Shown here one piece after another: positions 41,632-49,626 of a stretch of DNA of 64,000 bases (positions are counted from its first letter, which is position 1; every line of letters begins with the position of its first letter). The notes beneath the pieces were generated by a model. The model made no database searches. It was not told where the DNA came from and saw only the letters and a program-made list of their open reading frames with translations. The stretch is taken from contig NZ_JAAGPR010000041.1 of the NCBI RefSeq assembly GCF_017104965.1, positions 1 through 64,000 of the forward strand, in the 5' to 3' direction. The DNA comes from Paraburkholderia sp. Ac-20340. GTDB lineage: Bacteria > Pseudomonadota > Gammaproteobacteria > Burkholderiales > Burkholderiaceae. The position numbers were made by a program, and so were the translations under genes.

Positions 41632-42459
41632 TTAACGCTTGTGACGGCGCTGGACGATCATGCTCGTCGTGCGCTTGTTGCTGCGGGTGCGGTAGCCCTT
41701 AGCCGGCGTGCCCCACGGGCTAACCGGATCGCGACCAGCAGCAGTCTTGCCCTCACCACCACCGTGCGGGTGGTCGACCGGGTTCATTGCAACGCCACGG
41801 ACCGTCGGGCGGATACCGCGCCAGCGGTTCGCGCCAGCCTTACCGATTTGACGGAGGCTGTGCTCTTCGTTGCCGACTTCACCGATCGTTGCGCGGCATT
41901 CAACGTGCACACGGCGGATTTCACCCGAGCGCAGGCGAACCTGAGCGTAGATGCCTTCGCGTGCCAGCAGCATTGCCGACGTACCAGCCGAACGCGCGAT
42001 CTGCGCGCCCTTGCCCGGCAGCATTTCGATGCAGTGGATCGTCGTACCGACCGGAATGTTGCGGATCGGCAGGGTGTTACCTGCGCGGATCGGCGCTTCC
42101 GAACCCGACATGAGAGCCGTGCCAACCGTCACGCCCTTCGGCGCGATGATGTAGCGGCGCTCGCCGTCTGCGTACAGAACCAGCGCGATGTTCGCGCTAC
42201 GGTTCGGATCGTATTCAAGACGCTCAACCTTCGCTGCGATACCGTCCTTGTTGCGACGGAAATCGATCACGCGGTAGTGCTGCTTGTGACCACCACCCTG
42301 GTGACGCGTCGTGATACGACCGTTGTTGTTACGACCGGCCTTCGAGGACTTCTTTTCGAGCAGCGCTGCGAACGGCGCACCCTTATGGAGGTCCTTGTTG
42401 ACGATCTTGACCATCGCGCGGCGACCCGGCGAAGTCGGCTTAACTTTAACGATTGCCAT
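41632..42459 (-). CDS. rplB: 50S ribosomal protein L2
   Basis: A 275-residue protein required for subunit association and peptidyl transfer. VKPTSPGRRAMVKIVNKDLHKG opens it. The GMAMNPVDHPHGGGEGK-type motif (here GVAMNPVDHPHGGGEGKT) near residue 220 carries the conserved His of the transferase-centre loop. Between rplW and rpsS. Confidence 0.98.
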   Translation of the reverse strand: MAIVKVKPTSPGRRAMVKIVNKDLHKGAPFAALLEKKSSKAGRNNNGRITTRHQGGGHKQHYRVIDFRRNKDGIAAKVERLEYDPNRSANIALVLYADGERRYIIAPKGVTVGTALMSGSEAPIRAGNTLPIRNIPVGTTIHCIEMLPGKGAQIARSAGTSAMLLAREGIYAQVRLRSGEIRRVHVECRATIGEVGNEEHSLRQIGKAGANRWRGIRPTVRGVAMNPVDHPHGGGEGKTAAGRDPVSPWGTPAKGYRTRSNKRTTSMIVQRRHKR

Positions 42460-42461
42460 GA

Positions 42462-42776
42462 TTACTTGGCCTCCGCTTCAAAGTTGATTTCCTGGCCGGG
42501 CTTCAGGCAGACATACGCCTTCTTGACGTCCTTGCGCTTACCGTTGAAACGGCCGAAACGCTTGGCCTTGCCCTTCTGGACAAGCATGTTCACCGACTTG
42601 ACTTCGACCTTGAACATCAGCTCGACAGCAGCCTTGACTTCCTGCTTGTTCGCGTCCGGCGCGACTTCGAAGACGACTTGCTCGTTCTTCTCAGCCACCA
42701 GGGTCGCCTTTTCGGAGATCACCGGTGCGAGCAGGACCTGCATCAAACGATGATCGTTCTTGCGAATCTCGCTCAT
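42462..42776 (-). CDS. rplW: 50S ribosomal protein L23
   Basis: A 104-residue tunnel-exit protein that docks trigger factor and SRP. LLAPVISEKATLVAEKNEQVVFEVAPDANKQEVKAAVE is diagnostic. Its ATG overlaps the rplD stop by 4 nt. The docking Glu (NKQEVK) is retained. Confidence 0.97.
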   Translation of the reverse strand: MSEIRKNDHRLMQVLLAPVISEKATLVAEKNEQVVFEVAPDANKQEVKAAVELMFKVEVKSVNMLVQKGKAKRFGRFNGKRKDVKKAYVCLKPGQEINFEAEAK

Positions 42777-43393
42777 GACAGCAACTCCTCGATCTGGGCA
42801 ACCGCAGCCTTCGTGATCAGGATCTTCTTGAAGTAGATCAGCGAGAGCGGGTCGGCAAAGCGCGGCTCAACGACTGCCACGTGGGGCAGGTTGCGCGACG
42901 CCAGGAACAGGTTCTCGTCGACCGTGTCGGTGATGACCAGCACGGATTCGAGACCCATGGCCTTGAACTTTTCGGCCAGCAGCTTCGTCTTCGGTGCTTC
43001 GAGCGAAAACTCTTCGACGACCGAGATGCGGCCTTCACGGGCCAGCTGCGAGAAGATCGAGCAGAGGCCTGCGCGATGCATCTTCTTGTTGACCTTGTGA
43101 GCGAAGTTTTCTTCCGGCGAATTCGGGAAGATGCGACCACCGCCACGCCACAACGGGCTCGACGACATACCGGCACGAGCGCGGCCCGTACCCTTCTGAC
43201 GCCACGGCTTCTTGGTGGTGTGCTTGACCTGCTCACGGTCCTTCTGCGCGCGGTTACCGCTGCGCGCGTTCGCCTGATAGGCGACAACGATCTGGTGAAT
43301 CAGCGCTTCGTTGTAGTCACGGCCGAACACGACGTCCGACGCGTTAACTGCTGCGCCATCCTGACCATTAGCGTTCAGGAGCTTCAGTTCCAT
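42773..43393 (-). CDS. rplD: 50S ribosomal protein L4
   Basis: A 206-residue protein with a long tunnel loop (KPWRQKGTGRARAGMSSSPLWRGGGRIFPNSP). In E. coli free L4 represses the S10 operon by transcription attenuation and translational control. Its ATG overlaps the rplC stop by 1 nt. Any leader target here would be the 44065-44170 region upstream of rplC. Confidence 0.97.
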   Translation of the reverse strand: MELKLLNANGQDGAAVNASDVVFGRDYNEALIHQIVVAYQANARSGNRAQKDREQVKHTTKKPWRQKGTGRARAGMSSSPLWRGGGRIFPNSPEENFAHKVNKKMHRAGLCSIFSQLAREGRISVVEEFSLEAPKTKLLAEKFKAMGLESVLVITDTVDENLFLASRNLPHVAVVEPRFADPLSLIYFKKILITKAAVAQIEELLS

Positions 43394-44052
43394 TATTGCG
43401 CTCCTTTCTTGACGCGTGCCTTGACAGCCGGCGTCACGAAAACCTTGCCACCCTTAGCACCGGGGACAGCACCCTTGACCAGCAGCAGCTTGCGCTCTGC
43501 GTCGATACGGGCGATTTCGAGGTTTTGCACCGTCACGGTTTCGTCACCCATGTGACCGGTCATGCGCTTACCCGGGAAAACACGACCCGGATCCTGCGCC
43601 ATACCGATCGAGCCCGGCACATTGTGCGAGCGCGAGTTACCGTGCGAAGCACGACCCGAAGCAAAGTTGTAACGCTTGATGGTACCGGCGTAGCCCTTAC
43701 CGATCGAGGTGCCTTGCACATCGACCTTCTGGCCTTCCGAGAAGAGATCCACACCGATCACGGCGCCATTCGACAGCTCGGCTGCCTTGGCGGCATCGAT
43801 CTGGAATTCCTTGAGGATTTCACCGGCTTGAACACCGGCTTTGGCGAGATGACCTGCGATCGGCTTCGTCACGCGCGAAGCGCGGCGCGTACCGAACGCA
43901 ACCTGAACGGCCGTGTAGCCGTCGGTTTCAACAGTCTTGATCTGCGTCACGCGGTTGTCGGACACGTCCAGCACGGTCACGGGAATCGAATCCCCGTCAG
44001 CCGTGAAGATACGCGTCATGCCAACCTTGCGACCTACGAGTCCAAGGCTCAT
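43393..44052 (-). CDS. rplC: 50S ribosomal protein L3
   Basis: A 219-residue early-assembly protein reaching the peptidyl-transferase centre. MSLGLVGRKVGMTRIFTADG opens it. The long loop has RASHGNSRSHNVPGSIGMAQDPGRVFPGKRMTGHMG with the glutamine-methylation region of the family. The ATG at 44052 has GGAGAAAA upstream; a few in-frame codons before it are non-conserved. Confidence 0.97.
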   Translation of the reverse strand: MSLGLVGRKVGMTRIFTADGDSIPVTVLDVSDNRVTQIKTVETDGYTAVQVAFGTRRASRVTKPIAGHLAKAGVQAGEILKEFQIDAAKAAELSNGAVIGVDLFSEGQKVDVQGTSIGKGYAGTIKRYNFASGRASHGNSRSHNVPGSIGMAQDPGRVFPGKRMTGHMGDETVTVQNLEIARIDAERKLLLVKGAVPGAKGGKVFVTPAVKARVKKGAQ

Positions 44053-44172
44053 CGTTTTCTCCATTCCCGACTGCGATTGGTCGGGGCTAATTTACAAAGT
44101 ACCGGCATGTTTCCGGGGTAAAGGCCCGCAAAGACACACCGATTTTTTGCGCGAATGCGCGAAAAGACGTCA

Positions 44173-44201
44173 AGTATAACGTCCTCCCACGTTTTCCGCA
44201 A
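44173..44201 (-). promoter_or_regulatory. strong promoter between rpsJ and rplC
   Basis: On the minus strand TTGCGG (44201-44196), a 17-bp spacer, and TATACT (44178-44173). It lies after rpsJ and gives a ~115-nt leader to rplC containing a small GCGC-rich hairpin and a run of As. Confidence 0.7.
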
Positions 44202-44251
44202 GCAATCAAAGACTTAGCGCGATCAGGCTATCCTGGCCGCGCTGGAGACTC

Positions 44252-44563
44252 TTACTGCAGCTTGATTTCGACGTCCACGCCAGCCGGGAGGTCCAGCTTC
44301 ATCAGCGCGTCAACGGTCTTGTCCGTCGGGTCGACGATGTCCATCAGGCGCAGGTGGGTGCGGATTTCGAGCTGGTCGCGCGACGTCTTGTTGACGTGCG
44401 GCGAACGCAGGATGTCGAAACGTTGGATACGCGTCGGCAGCGGCACCGGACCGCGAACGATTGCGCCCGTACGCTTCGCCGTTTCGACGATTTCAGCAGC
44501 CGACTGGTCGATCAGGCGGTAGTCGAAAGCTTTCAGGCGGATACGGATTTTTTGGTTCTGCAT
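44252..44563 (-). CDS. rpsJ: 30S ribosomal protein S10 (NusE)
   Basis: A 103-residue protein that also joins NusB and NusG in antitermination. MQNQKIRIRLKAFDYRLIDQSA opens it, and RGPVPLPTRIQRFDILRSPHVNKTSRDQ is diagnostic. Lies between tuf and a promoter upstream of rplC, so it may be expressed mainly with the str genes. Confidence 0.98.
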   Translation of the reverse strand: MQNQKIRIRLKAFDYRLIDQSAAEIVETAKRTGAIVRGPVPLPTRIQRFDILRSPHVNKTSRDQLEIRTHLRLMDIVDPTDKTVDALMKLDLPAGVDVEIKLQ

Positions 44564-44621
44564 GATGATTCCTTAAAAAGAGCGAGGCGGACTTGCGCCG
44601 CCAGACAATATAAAGAGCGTA

Positions 44622-44656
44622 GGACCACCCCGCGGCAAGGCGCCGCGGGGTGGTCC
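44622..44656 (-). terminator. long hairpin between tuf and rpsJ
   Basis: Perfect 14-bp stem GGACCACCCCGCGG/CCGCGGGGTGGTCC with a 7-nt loop, 45 bp after the tuf stop. On the minus strand it is followed by TACGCTCTTTATATT, a weak U-tract. Likely partial terminator or mRNA 3'-end stabiliser. Confidence 0.6.
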
Positions 44657-44700
44657 CTGGGTACATCAACTTCTACAGCAAGCCGAGTATTCTACTCGAT

Positions 44701-45891
44701 TTACTCGATGATCTTCGCGACGACGCCAGCGCCGACGGTACGGCCACCTTCGCGGATTGCGAAGCGCAGACCTTCTTCCATCGCGATCGGAGCGATCAGC
44801 TTCACCGTGATCGACACGTTGTCGCCCGGCATGACCATTTCCTTGTCCTTCGGCAGCTCGATCGAGCCCGTCACGTCCGTCGTACGGAAGTAGAACTGCG
44901 GACGGTAGTTGTTGAAGAACGGCGTGTGACGGCCGCCTTCGTCCTTGCTCAGCACGTACACTTCAGCCGTGAAGTGCGTGTGCGGCTGGATCGAACCCGG
45001 CTTGGCCAGAACCTGGCCACGCTCGACGTCTTCACGCTTCGTGCCGCGCAGCAGGATACCGACGTTGTCGCCTGCCTGACCCTGGTCGAGCAGCTTGCGG
45101 AACATTTCCACGCCCGTGCAGGTCGTCTTCACCGTCGGCTTGATACCGACGATTTCGATTTCTTCGCCGACCTTGACGATGCCGCGCTCAACGCGACCCG
45201 TCACCACCGTGCCGCGACCCGAGATCGAGAACACGTCTTCAACCGGCATCAGGAAGGCGCCGTCAACTGCGCGCTCCGGCGTCGGGATGTACGTGTCGAG
45301 TGCGTCTGCCAGGCTCATGATCGCCACTTCGCCCAGTTCGCCCTTGTCGCCTTCCAGCGCCAGCTTGGCCGAACCCTTGACGATCGGGGTGTCGTCGCCC
45401 GGGAAGTCGTACTTCGAGAGAAGCTCGCGCACTTCCATTTCGACCAGCTCGAGCAGCTCGGCGTCGTCGACCATGTCGCACTTGTTCAGGAAGACGATGA
45501 TGTACGGAACGCCAACCTGACGTGCCAGCAGGATGTGCTCACGCGTCTGCGGCATCGGGCCGTCAGCTGCCGAGCAAACCAGGATCGCGCCGTCCATCTG
45601 TGCCGCGCCCGTGATCATGTTCTTCACATAGTCAGCGTGGCCCGGGCAGTCGACGTGTGCGTAGTGGCGGTTAGCCGTTTCGTACTCGACGTGTGCGGTG
45701 TTGATGGTAATACCACGTGCCTTTTCTTCCGGCGCTGCATCGATCTGGTCGTATGCCTTCGCTTCGCCGCCAAACTTCTGCGTCAGAACCGTCGTGATTG
45801 CTGCCGTCAGCGTGGTCTTGCCGTGGTCAACGTGACCGATCGTGCCGACGTTGACGTGCGGCTTGGTCCGTTCGAATTTACCTTTTGCCAT
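44701..45891 (-). CDS. tuf: elongation factor Tu
   Basis: A 396-residue GTPase that delivers aminoacyl-tRNA. G1 GHVDHGKTTL, G3 DCPGHADYVKNM, G4 NKCDMVDD and the C-terminal beta barrels (RTTDVTGSIELP) are intact. Beta-proteobacteria usually carry two nearly identical copies; a second may lie beyond the right edge upstream of secE-nusG. Follows fusA by 83 bp. Confidence 0.98.
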   Translation of the reverse strand: MAKGKFERTKPHVNVGTIGHVDHGKTTLTAAITTVLTQKFGGEAKAYDQIDAAPEEKARGITINTAHVEYETANRHYAHVDCPGHADYVKNMITGAAQMDGAILVCSAADGPMPQTREHILLARQVGVPYIIVFLNKCDMVDDAELLELVEMEVRELLSKYDFPGDDTPIVKGSAKLALEGDKGELGEVAIMSLADALDTYIPTPERAVDGAFLMPVEDVFSISGRGTVVTGRVERGIVKVGEEIEIVGIKPTVKTTCTGVEMFRKLLDQGQAGDNVGILLRGTKREDVERGQVLAKPGSIQPHTHFTAEVYVLSKDEGGRHTPFFNNYRPQFYFRTTDVTGSIELPKDKEMVMPGDNVSITVKLIAPIAMEEGLRFAIREGGRTVGAGVVAKIIE

Positions 45892-45974
45892 GTTTCTCTT
45901 CTTTCAAAAAAGTGGTGAATCGGTGACAGTGCGGGGCGAGTCCAGCCCATGCCGGACTCGCCTTGCGCCGATGC

Positions 45975-48077
45975 TTACTTCGCCTTCGCGCTAATGATCG
46001 CGTCGGCCACGTTACGCGGTGCTTCTGCGTAGTGCTTGAATTCCATCGTGTACGTTGCGCGGCCTTGCGACAGCGAGCGCAGCGACGTCGAGTAGCCGAA
46101 CATTTCCGACAGCGGCACTTCGGCGCGAACGATCTTGCCGCCGCCAACCATGTCTTCCATGCCCTGGACGATACCGCGACGGCCCGACAGGTCGCCCATC
46201 ACGTTGCCCATGTAGTCTTCCGGCGTTTCGACTTCGACGGCCATCATCGGTTCGAGGATGACCGGCTGCGCCTTGCGCATTGCTTCCTTGAACGCCATCG
46301 AACCGGCCATGCGGAACGCATTTTCGTTCGAGTCAACGTCGTGGTACGAACCGAACGTCAGGTGAACCTTGACGTCGACAACCGGGAAGCCCGCCAGCAC
46401 GCCTGCCTTCAGCGTTTCCTGGATACCCTTGTCCACTGCCGGGATGAATTCGCGGGGGATCACACCACCCTTGATCTCGTCCAGGAACTCGTAGCCCTTG
46501 CCTTGCTCGTTCGGCTCAAGCGTGATGACAGCGTGACCGAACTGGCCGCGACCGCCCGACTGCTTGACGAACTTGCCTTCGACGTCCTTCGCCGTGGAGC
46601 GGATCGTTTCGCGGTATGCAACCTGCGGCTTGCCGACGGTCGCTTCCACGTTGAATTCACGCTTCATACGGTCGACCAGAATTTCGAGGTGGAGCTCGCC
46701 CATACCCGAAATGATGGTCTGGCCCGATTCCTCGTCCGTCTGGACGCGGAACGACGGGTCTTCCTGTGCCAGGCGGTTCAGGGCGAGGCCCATCTTTTCC
46801 TGGTCAGCCTTGGTCTTCGGCTCGACGGCCTGCGAAATCACCGGCTCCGGGAAAATCATGCGTTCCAGGATGATCGGGTTTTGCGGGTCGCACAGCGTGT
46901 CGCCCGTGGTTGCTTCTTTCAGGCCAACGGCTGCGGCGATGTCGCCTGCACGAACTTCCTTGATTTCTTCACGGTTGTTCGCGTGCATCTGCAGAATACG
47001 GCCGAGGCGTTCCTTCTTGCCCTTGGTCGAGTTCAGCACGGTGTCGCCCGAGTTGACGACGCCCGAGTACGCGCGGAAGAAGATCAGCTGGCCGACGAAC
47101 GGGTCGGTCATGATCTTGAACGCGAGTGCCGAGAACTTTTCGTCGTCAGCTGCGCGGCGCTCTGCCTTCTCGCCGTTTTCGAGTTCGCCCGTGACCGGGG
47201 GAATGTCCACCGGCGACGGCAGGAAGTCGATCACGGCGTCGAGCATACGCTGCACGCCCTTGTTCTTGAACGCGGTGCCGCACAGCATCGGCTGGATTTC
47301 GCAAGCGATGGTACGGTCGCGGATGGCCTTGACGACTTCCGCTTCGGACAGCTCTTCGCCGCCGAGGTACTTTTCCATCAGCTCTTCGCTGGCTTCAGCA
47401 GCCGACTCGATCATCTTTTCGCGCCATTCGTTGCACGAGTCAACGAGTTCTGCGGGGATGTCGACGTAGTCGAACTTCGTGCCTTGCGACGCTTCGTCCC
47501 AAATGATCGCCTTCATCTTGATCAGGTCGACCACGCCCTGGAACGTGTCTTCTGCGCCGATAGGCACAACGACCGGAACCGGGTTCGCCTTCAGACGCGT
47601 CTTCAGCTGGTCGTAGACCTTGAAGAAGTTTGCGCCCGTACGGTCCATCTTGTTGACGAACGCGAGACGGGGAACCTTGTACTTGTTAGCCTGGCGCCAC
47701 ACGGTTTCCGACTGGGGCTGAACGCCGCCCACTGCGCAGTAAACCATGCATGCACCGTCGAGCACGCGCATCGAGCGCTCAACTTCAATCGTGAAGTCGA
47801 CGTGGCCCGGGGTGTCGATGATGTTGATGCGGTGCTCAGGGTAGTTACCGCCCATGCCCTTCCAGAACGCGGTCGTAGCAGCGGAGGTAATCGTGATGCC
47901 ACGCTCCTGCTCCTGCTCCATCCAGTCCATGGTCGCGGCGCCGTCGTGAACTTCACCAATCTTGTGGTTCACGCCGGTGTAAAACAGAATGCGCTCGGTC
48001 GTCGTCGTCTTGCCGGCGTCGATGTGAGCGCTAATACCGATGTTACGGTAGCGCTCGATAGGAGTCTTGCGAGCCAC
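45975..48077 (-). CDS. fusA: elongation factor G
   Basis: A 700-residue translocation GTPase. G1 AHIDAGKTTT, switch II DTPGHVDFTIEVERSMR, G4 NKMDR, then domains II to V ending with YSTSLRSLSQGRATYTMEFKHYAEAP. Start is GTG at 48077 (MARKTPIERYRNIG). In the str operon after rpsG. No duplication or truncation. Confidence 0.98.
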   Translation of the reverse strand: MARKTPIERYRNIGISAHIDAGKTTTTERILFYTGVNHKIGEVHDGAATMDWMEQEQERGITITSAATTAFWKGMGGNYPEHRINIIDTPGHVDFTIEVERSMRVLDGACMVYCAVGGVQPQSETVWRQANKYKVPRLAFVNKMDRTGANFFKVYDQLKTRLKANPVPVVVPIGAEDTFQGVVDLIKMKAIIWDEASQGTKFDYVDIPAELVDSCNEWREKMIESAAEASEELMEKYLGGEELSEAEVVKAIRDRTIACEIQPMLCGTAFKNKGVQRMLDAVIDFLPSPVDIPPVTGELENGEKAERRAADDEKFSALAFKIMTDPFVGQLIFFRAYSGVVNSGDTVLNSTKGKKERLGRILQMHANNREEIKEVRAGDIAAAVGLKEATTGDTLCDPQNPIILERMIFPEPVISQAVEPKTKADQEKMGLALNRLAQEDPSFRVQTDEESGQTIISGMGELHLEILVDRMKREFNVEATVGKPQVAYRETIRSTAKDVEGKFVKQSGGRGQFGHAVITLEPNEQGKGYEFLDEIKGGVIPREFIPAVDKGIQETLKAGVLAGFPVVDVKVHLTFGSYHDVDSNENAFRMAGSMAFKEAMRKAQPVILEPMMAVEVETPEDYMGNVMGDLSGRRGIVQGMEDMVGGGKIVRAEVPLSEMFGYSTSLRSLSQGRATYTMEFKHYAEAPRNVADAIISAKAK

Positions 48078-48225
48078 TTTGATCCTCTATCGGGAGGTGC
48101 GCGCCGGGGTCGAACCCGACTGGGTCGATCCCAACGCGCCTGAACACAAACGGGCGAGGCGCTTGATAAGCGCACCCGCCCGGAATTTTTTCCGTCTTTT
48201 GAGCCAACCCCAGAAGGGGTTTCTC

Positions 48226-48696
48226 TTAGAAGCGGAAGTGCGAGAACGCCTTGTTCGCTTCTGCCATCCGGTGAACTTCGTCGCGCTTCTTCATCGCGCC
48301 GCCACGGCCTTCGGCCGCTTCGGAGAGTTCACCTGCCAGACGCAGGGCCATCGACTTCTCGCTGCGCTTCTTCGCGGCTTCACGCAGCCAACGCATCGCC
48401 AATGCCATACGACGCGAGGGGCGCACTTCGACCGGAACCTGATAGTTCGCACCACCAACGCGGCGGCTCTTCACTTCCACCACCGGCTTCACGTTGTTGA
48501 GCGCGACAGTGAACACTTCCAGCGGGTCCTTGCCACCCTTGGTCTGGATCTGTTCGAAAGCGCCGTACACGATACGCTCGGCAACCGACTTCTTGCCGGA
48601 GAGCATCAGCACGTTCATGAACTTGGCTACATCAACGTTACCGAACTTCGGATCCGGCAACACTTCCCGCTTGGGGACTTCGCGACGACGCGGCAT
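48226..48696 (-). CDS. rpsG: 30S ribosomal protein S7
   Basis: A 156-residue head-assembly protein. MPRRREVPKREVLPDPKFGNVDVAKFMNVLM opens it. GGANYQVPVEVRPSRRMALAMRWL is the diagnostic core. A short hairpin AACCCC-AGAA-GGGGTT lies 5 nt after the stop (48206-48221). In E. coli S7 represses the str operon between rpsL and rpsG; the 184-bp gap here could serve this. Confidence 0.97.
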   Translation of the reverse strand: MPRRREVPKREVLPDPKFGNVDVAKFMNVLMLSGKKSVAERIVYGAFEQIQTKGGKDPLEVFTVALNNVKPVVEVKSRRVGGANYQVPVEVRPSRRMALAMRWLREAAKKRSEKSMALRLAGELSEAAEGRGGAMKKRDEVHRMAEANKAFSHFRF

Positions 48697-48880
48697 GTTT
48701 CTTCCTTTAACTTTTCAGTTGAAGCGGGGATCAACCCACGCTCCGCGGCCACCAACTAACCCGATTCATCCATTACGACTTACCAGCCTGGTCGGGTGAC
48801 CACTTACTCGACAGCACCGGCCAATCCGGCACCTGTCGCTTGTATCGCCAACGCCCGAAAGCGCAGACGACGCTCGACTC

Positions 48881-49261
48881 TTACTTCGCAGCCTTCGCGC
48901 GCTTCGCGCCGTACTTCGAACGAGCCTGCTTACGATCCTTGACGCCCTGGGTATCCAGCGAGCCGCGAACCATGTGGTAACGCACACCCGGCAAGTCCTT
49001 CACACGGCCGCCGCGGATCAGCACAACCGAGTGTTCCTGCAGGTTGTGGCCTTCACCGCCGATGTACGAAATGACTTCGAAGCCGTTCGTCAGACGAACC
49101 TTTGCAACTTTACGAAGTGCCGAGTTCGGCTTCTTCGGCGTCGTCGTGTACACGCGGGTGCACACGCCGCGACGCTGAGGGCAGTCCTGCAGGGCCGGCG
49201 ACTTGCTCTTCGTGACTTCCGAAGTGCGGCCTTTGCGAACCAGTTGATTGATGGTTGGCAT
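48881..49261 (-). CDS. rpsL: 30S ribosomal protein S12
   Basis: A 126-residue decoding-centre protein. MPTINQLVRKGR opens it. The streptomycin-sensitive lysines in TPKKPNSALRKV and GRVKDLPGVRYH are wild type. First gene of the str run rpsL-rpsG-fusA-tuf-rpsJ, with a promoter about 190 bp upstream. Confidence 0.98.
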   Translation of the reverse strand: MPTINQLVRKGRTSEVTKSKSPALQDCPQRRGVCTRVYTTTPKKPNSALRKVAKVRLTNGFEVISYIGGEGHNLQEHSVVLIRGGRVKDLPGVRYHMVRGSLDTQGVKDRKQARSKYGAKRAKAAK

Positions 49262-49450
49262 TGTTTATTCCTGAAATTGAACAAAATCGACGCATTTATT
49301 TCCGGGCAAAGCGGAAAACCACGCATCTAAACTCTTACGAGAACTCCGGGTCTGGAATACAGCATCGACATCTGCGCCAGATCCACCACGATTCGCCAAC
49401 GGATTGGCGAAACTGTCGACGAGCGCAGACATCCCAAGAACCGGAACCCA

Positions 49451-49480
49451 GCATGATATTCCGAAAATACCAAGCAAGTC
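49451..49480 (-). promoter_or_regulatory. str operon promoter
   Basis: On the minus strand TTGACT (49480-49475), an 18-bp spacer and TATCAT (49456-49451). It is the best promoter upstream of rpsL. Confidence 0.65.
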
Positions 49481-49498
49481 AACGACTTGAGGTATTTC
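49459..49498. repeat. 40-bp imperfect palindrome over the str promoter
   Basis: Outer arms CCGAAAATACC/GGTATTTCGG (one extra base) and inner arms CAAGTC/GACTTG around AAC. It spans the -35 and the spacer. Confidence 0.7.
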
Positions 49499-49626
49499 GG
49501 ACGACAGAGAATATGACAGAAGCGCGACGGTGCGGCCGCATTAAAACCACCGCTCACCGTTAATCGGCGCGCTAAATAGCGGCGATACGGCACGCAGAGC
49601 CGATGGGACGGCGCGCAACCCCGCGC

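Larger units (their letters stand above)
49262..49626. other. recQ/rpsL intergenic region with str promoter
   Basis: No coding sequence supported. Holds a TTGACT promoter and a large inverted repeat around 49459-49498, then a ~185-nt leader to rpsL. No T-tailed terminator for recQ was found. Confidence 0.65.

Noticed and set aside
45891..49261. tRNA genes in the str region
   Set aside because: No cloverleaf-compatible segments were found in the gaps between rpsL, rpsG, fusA and tuf.
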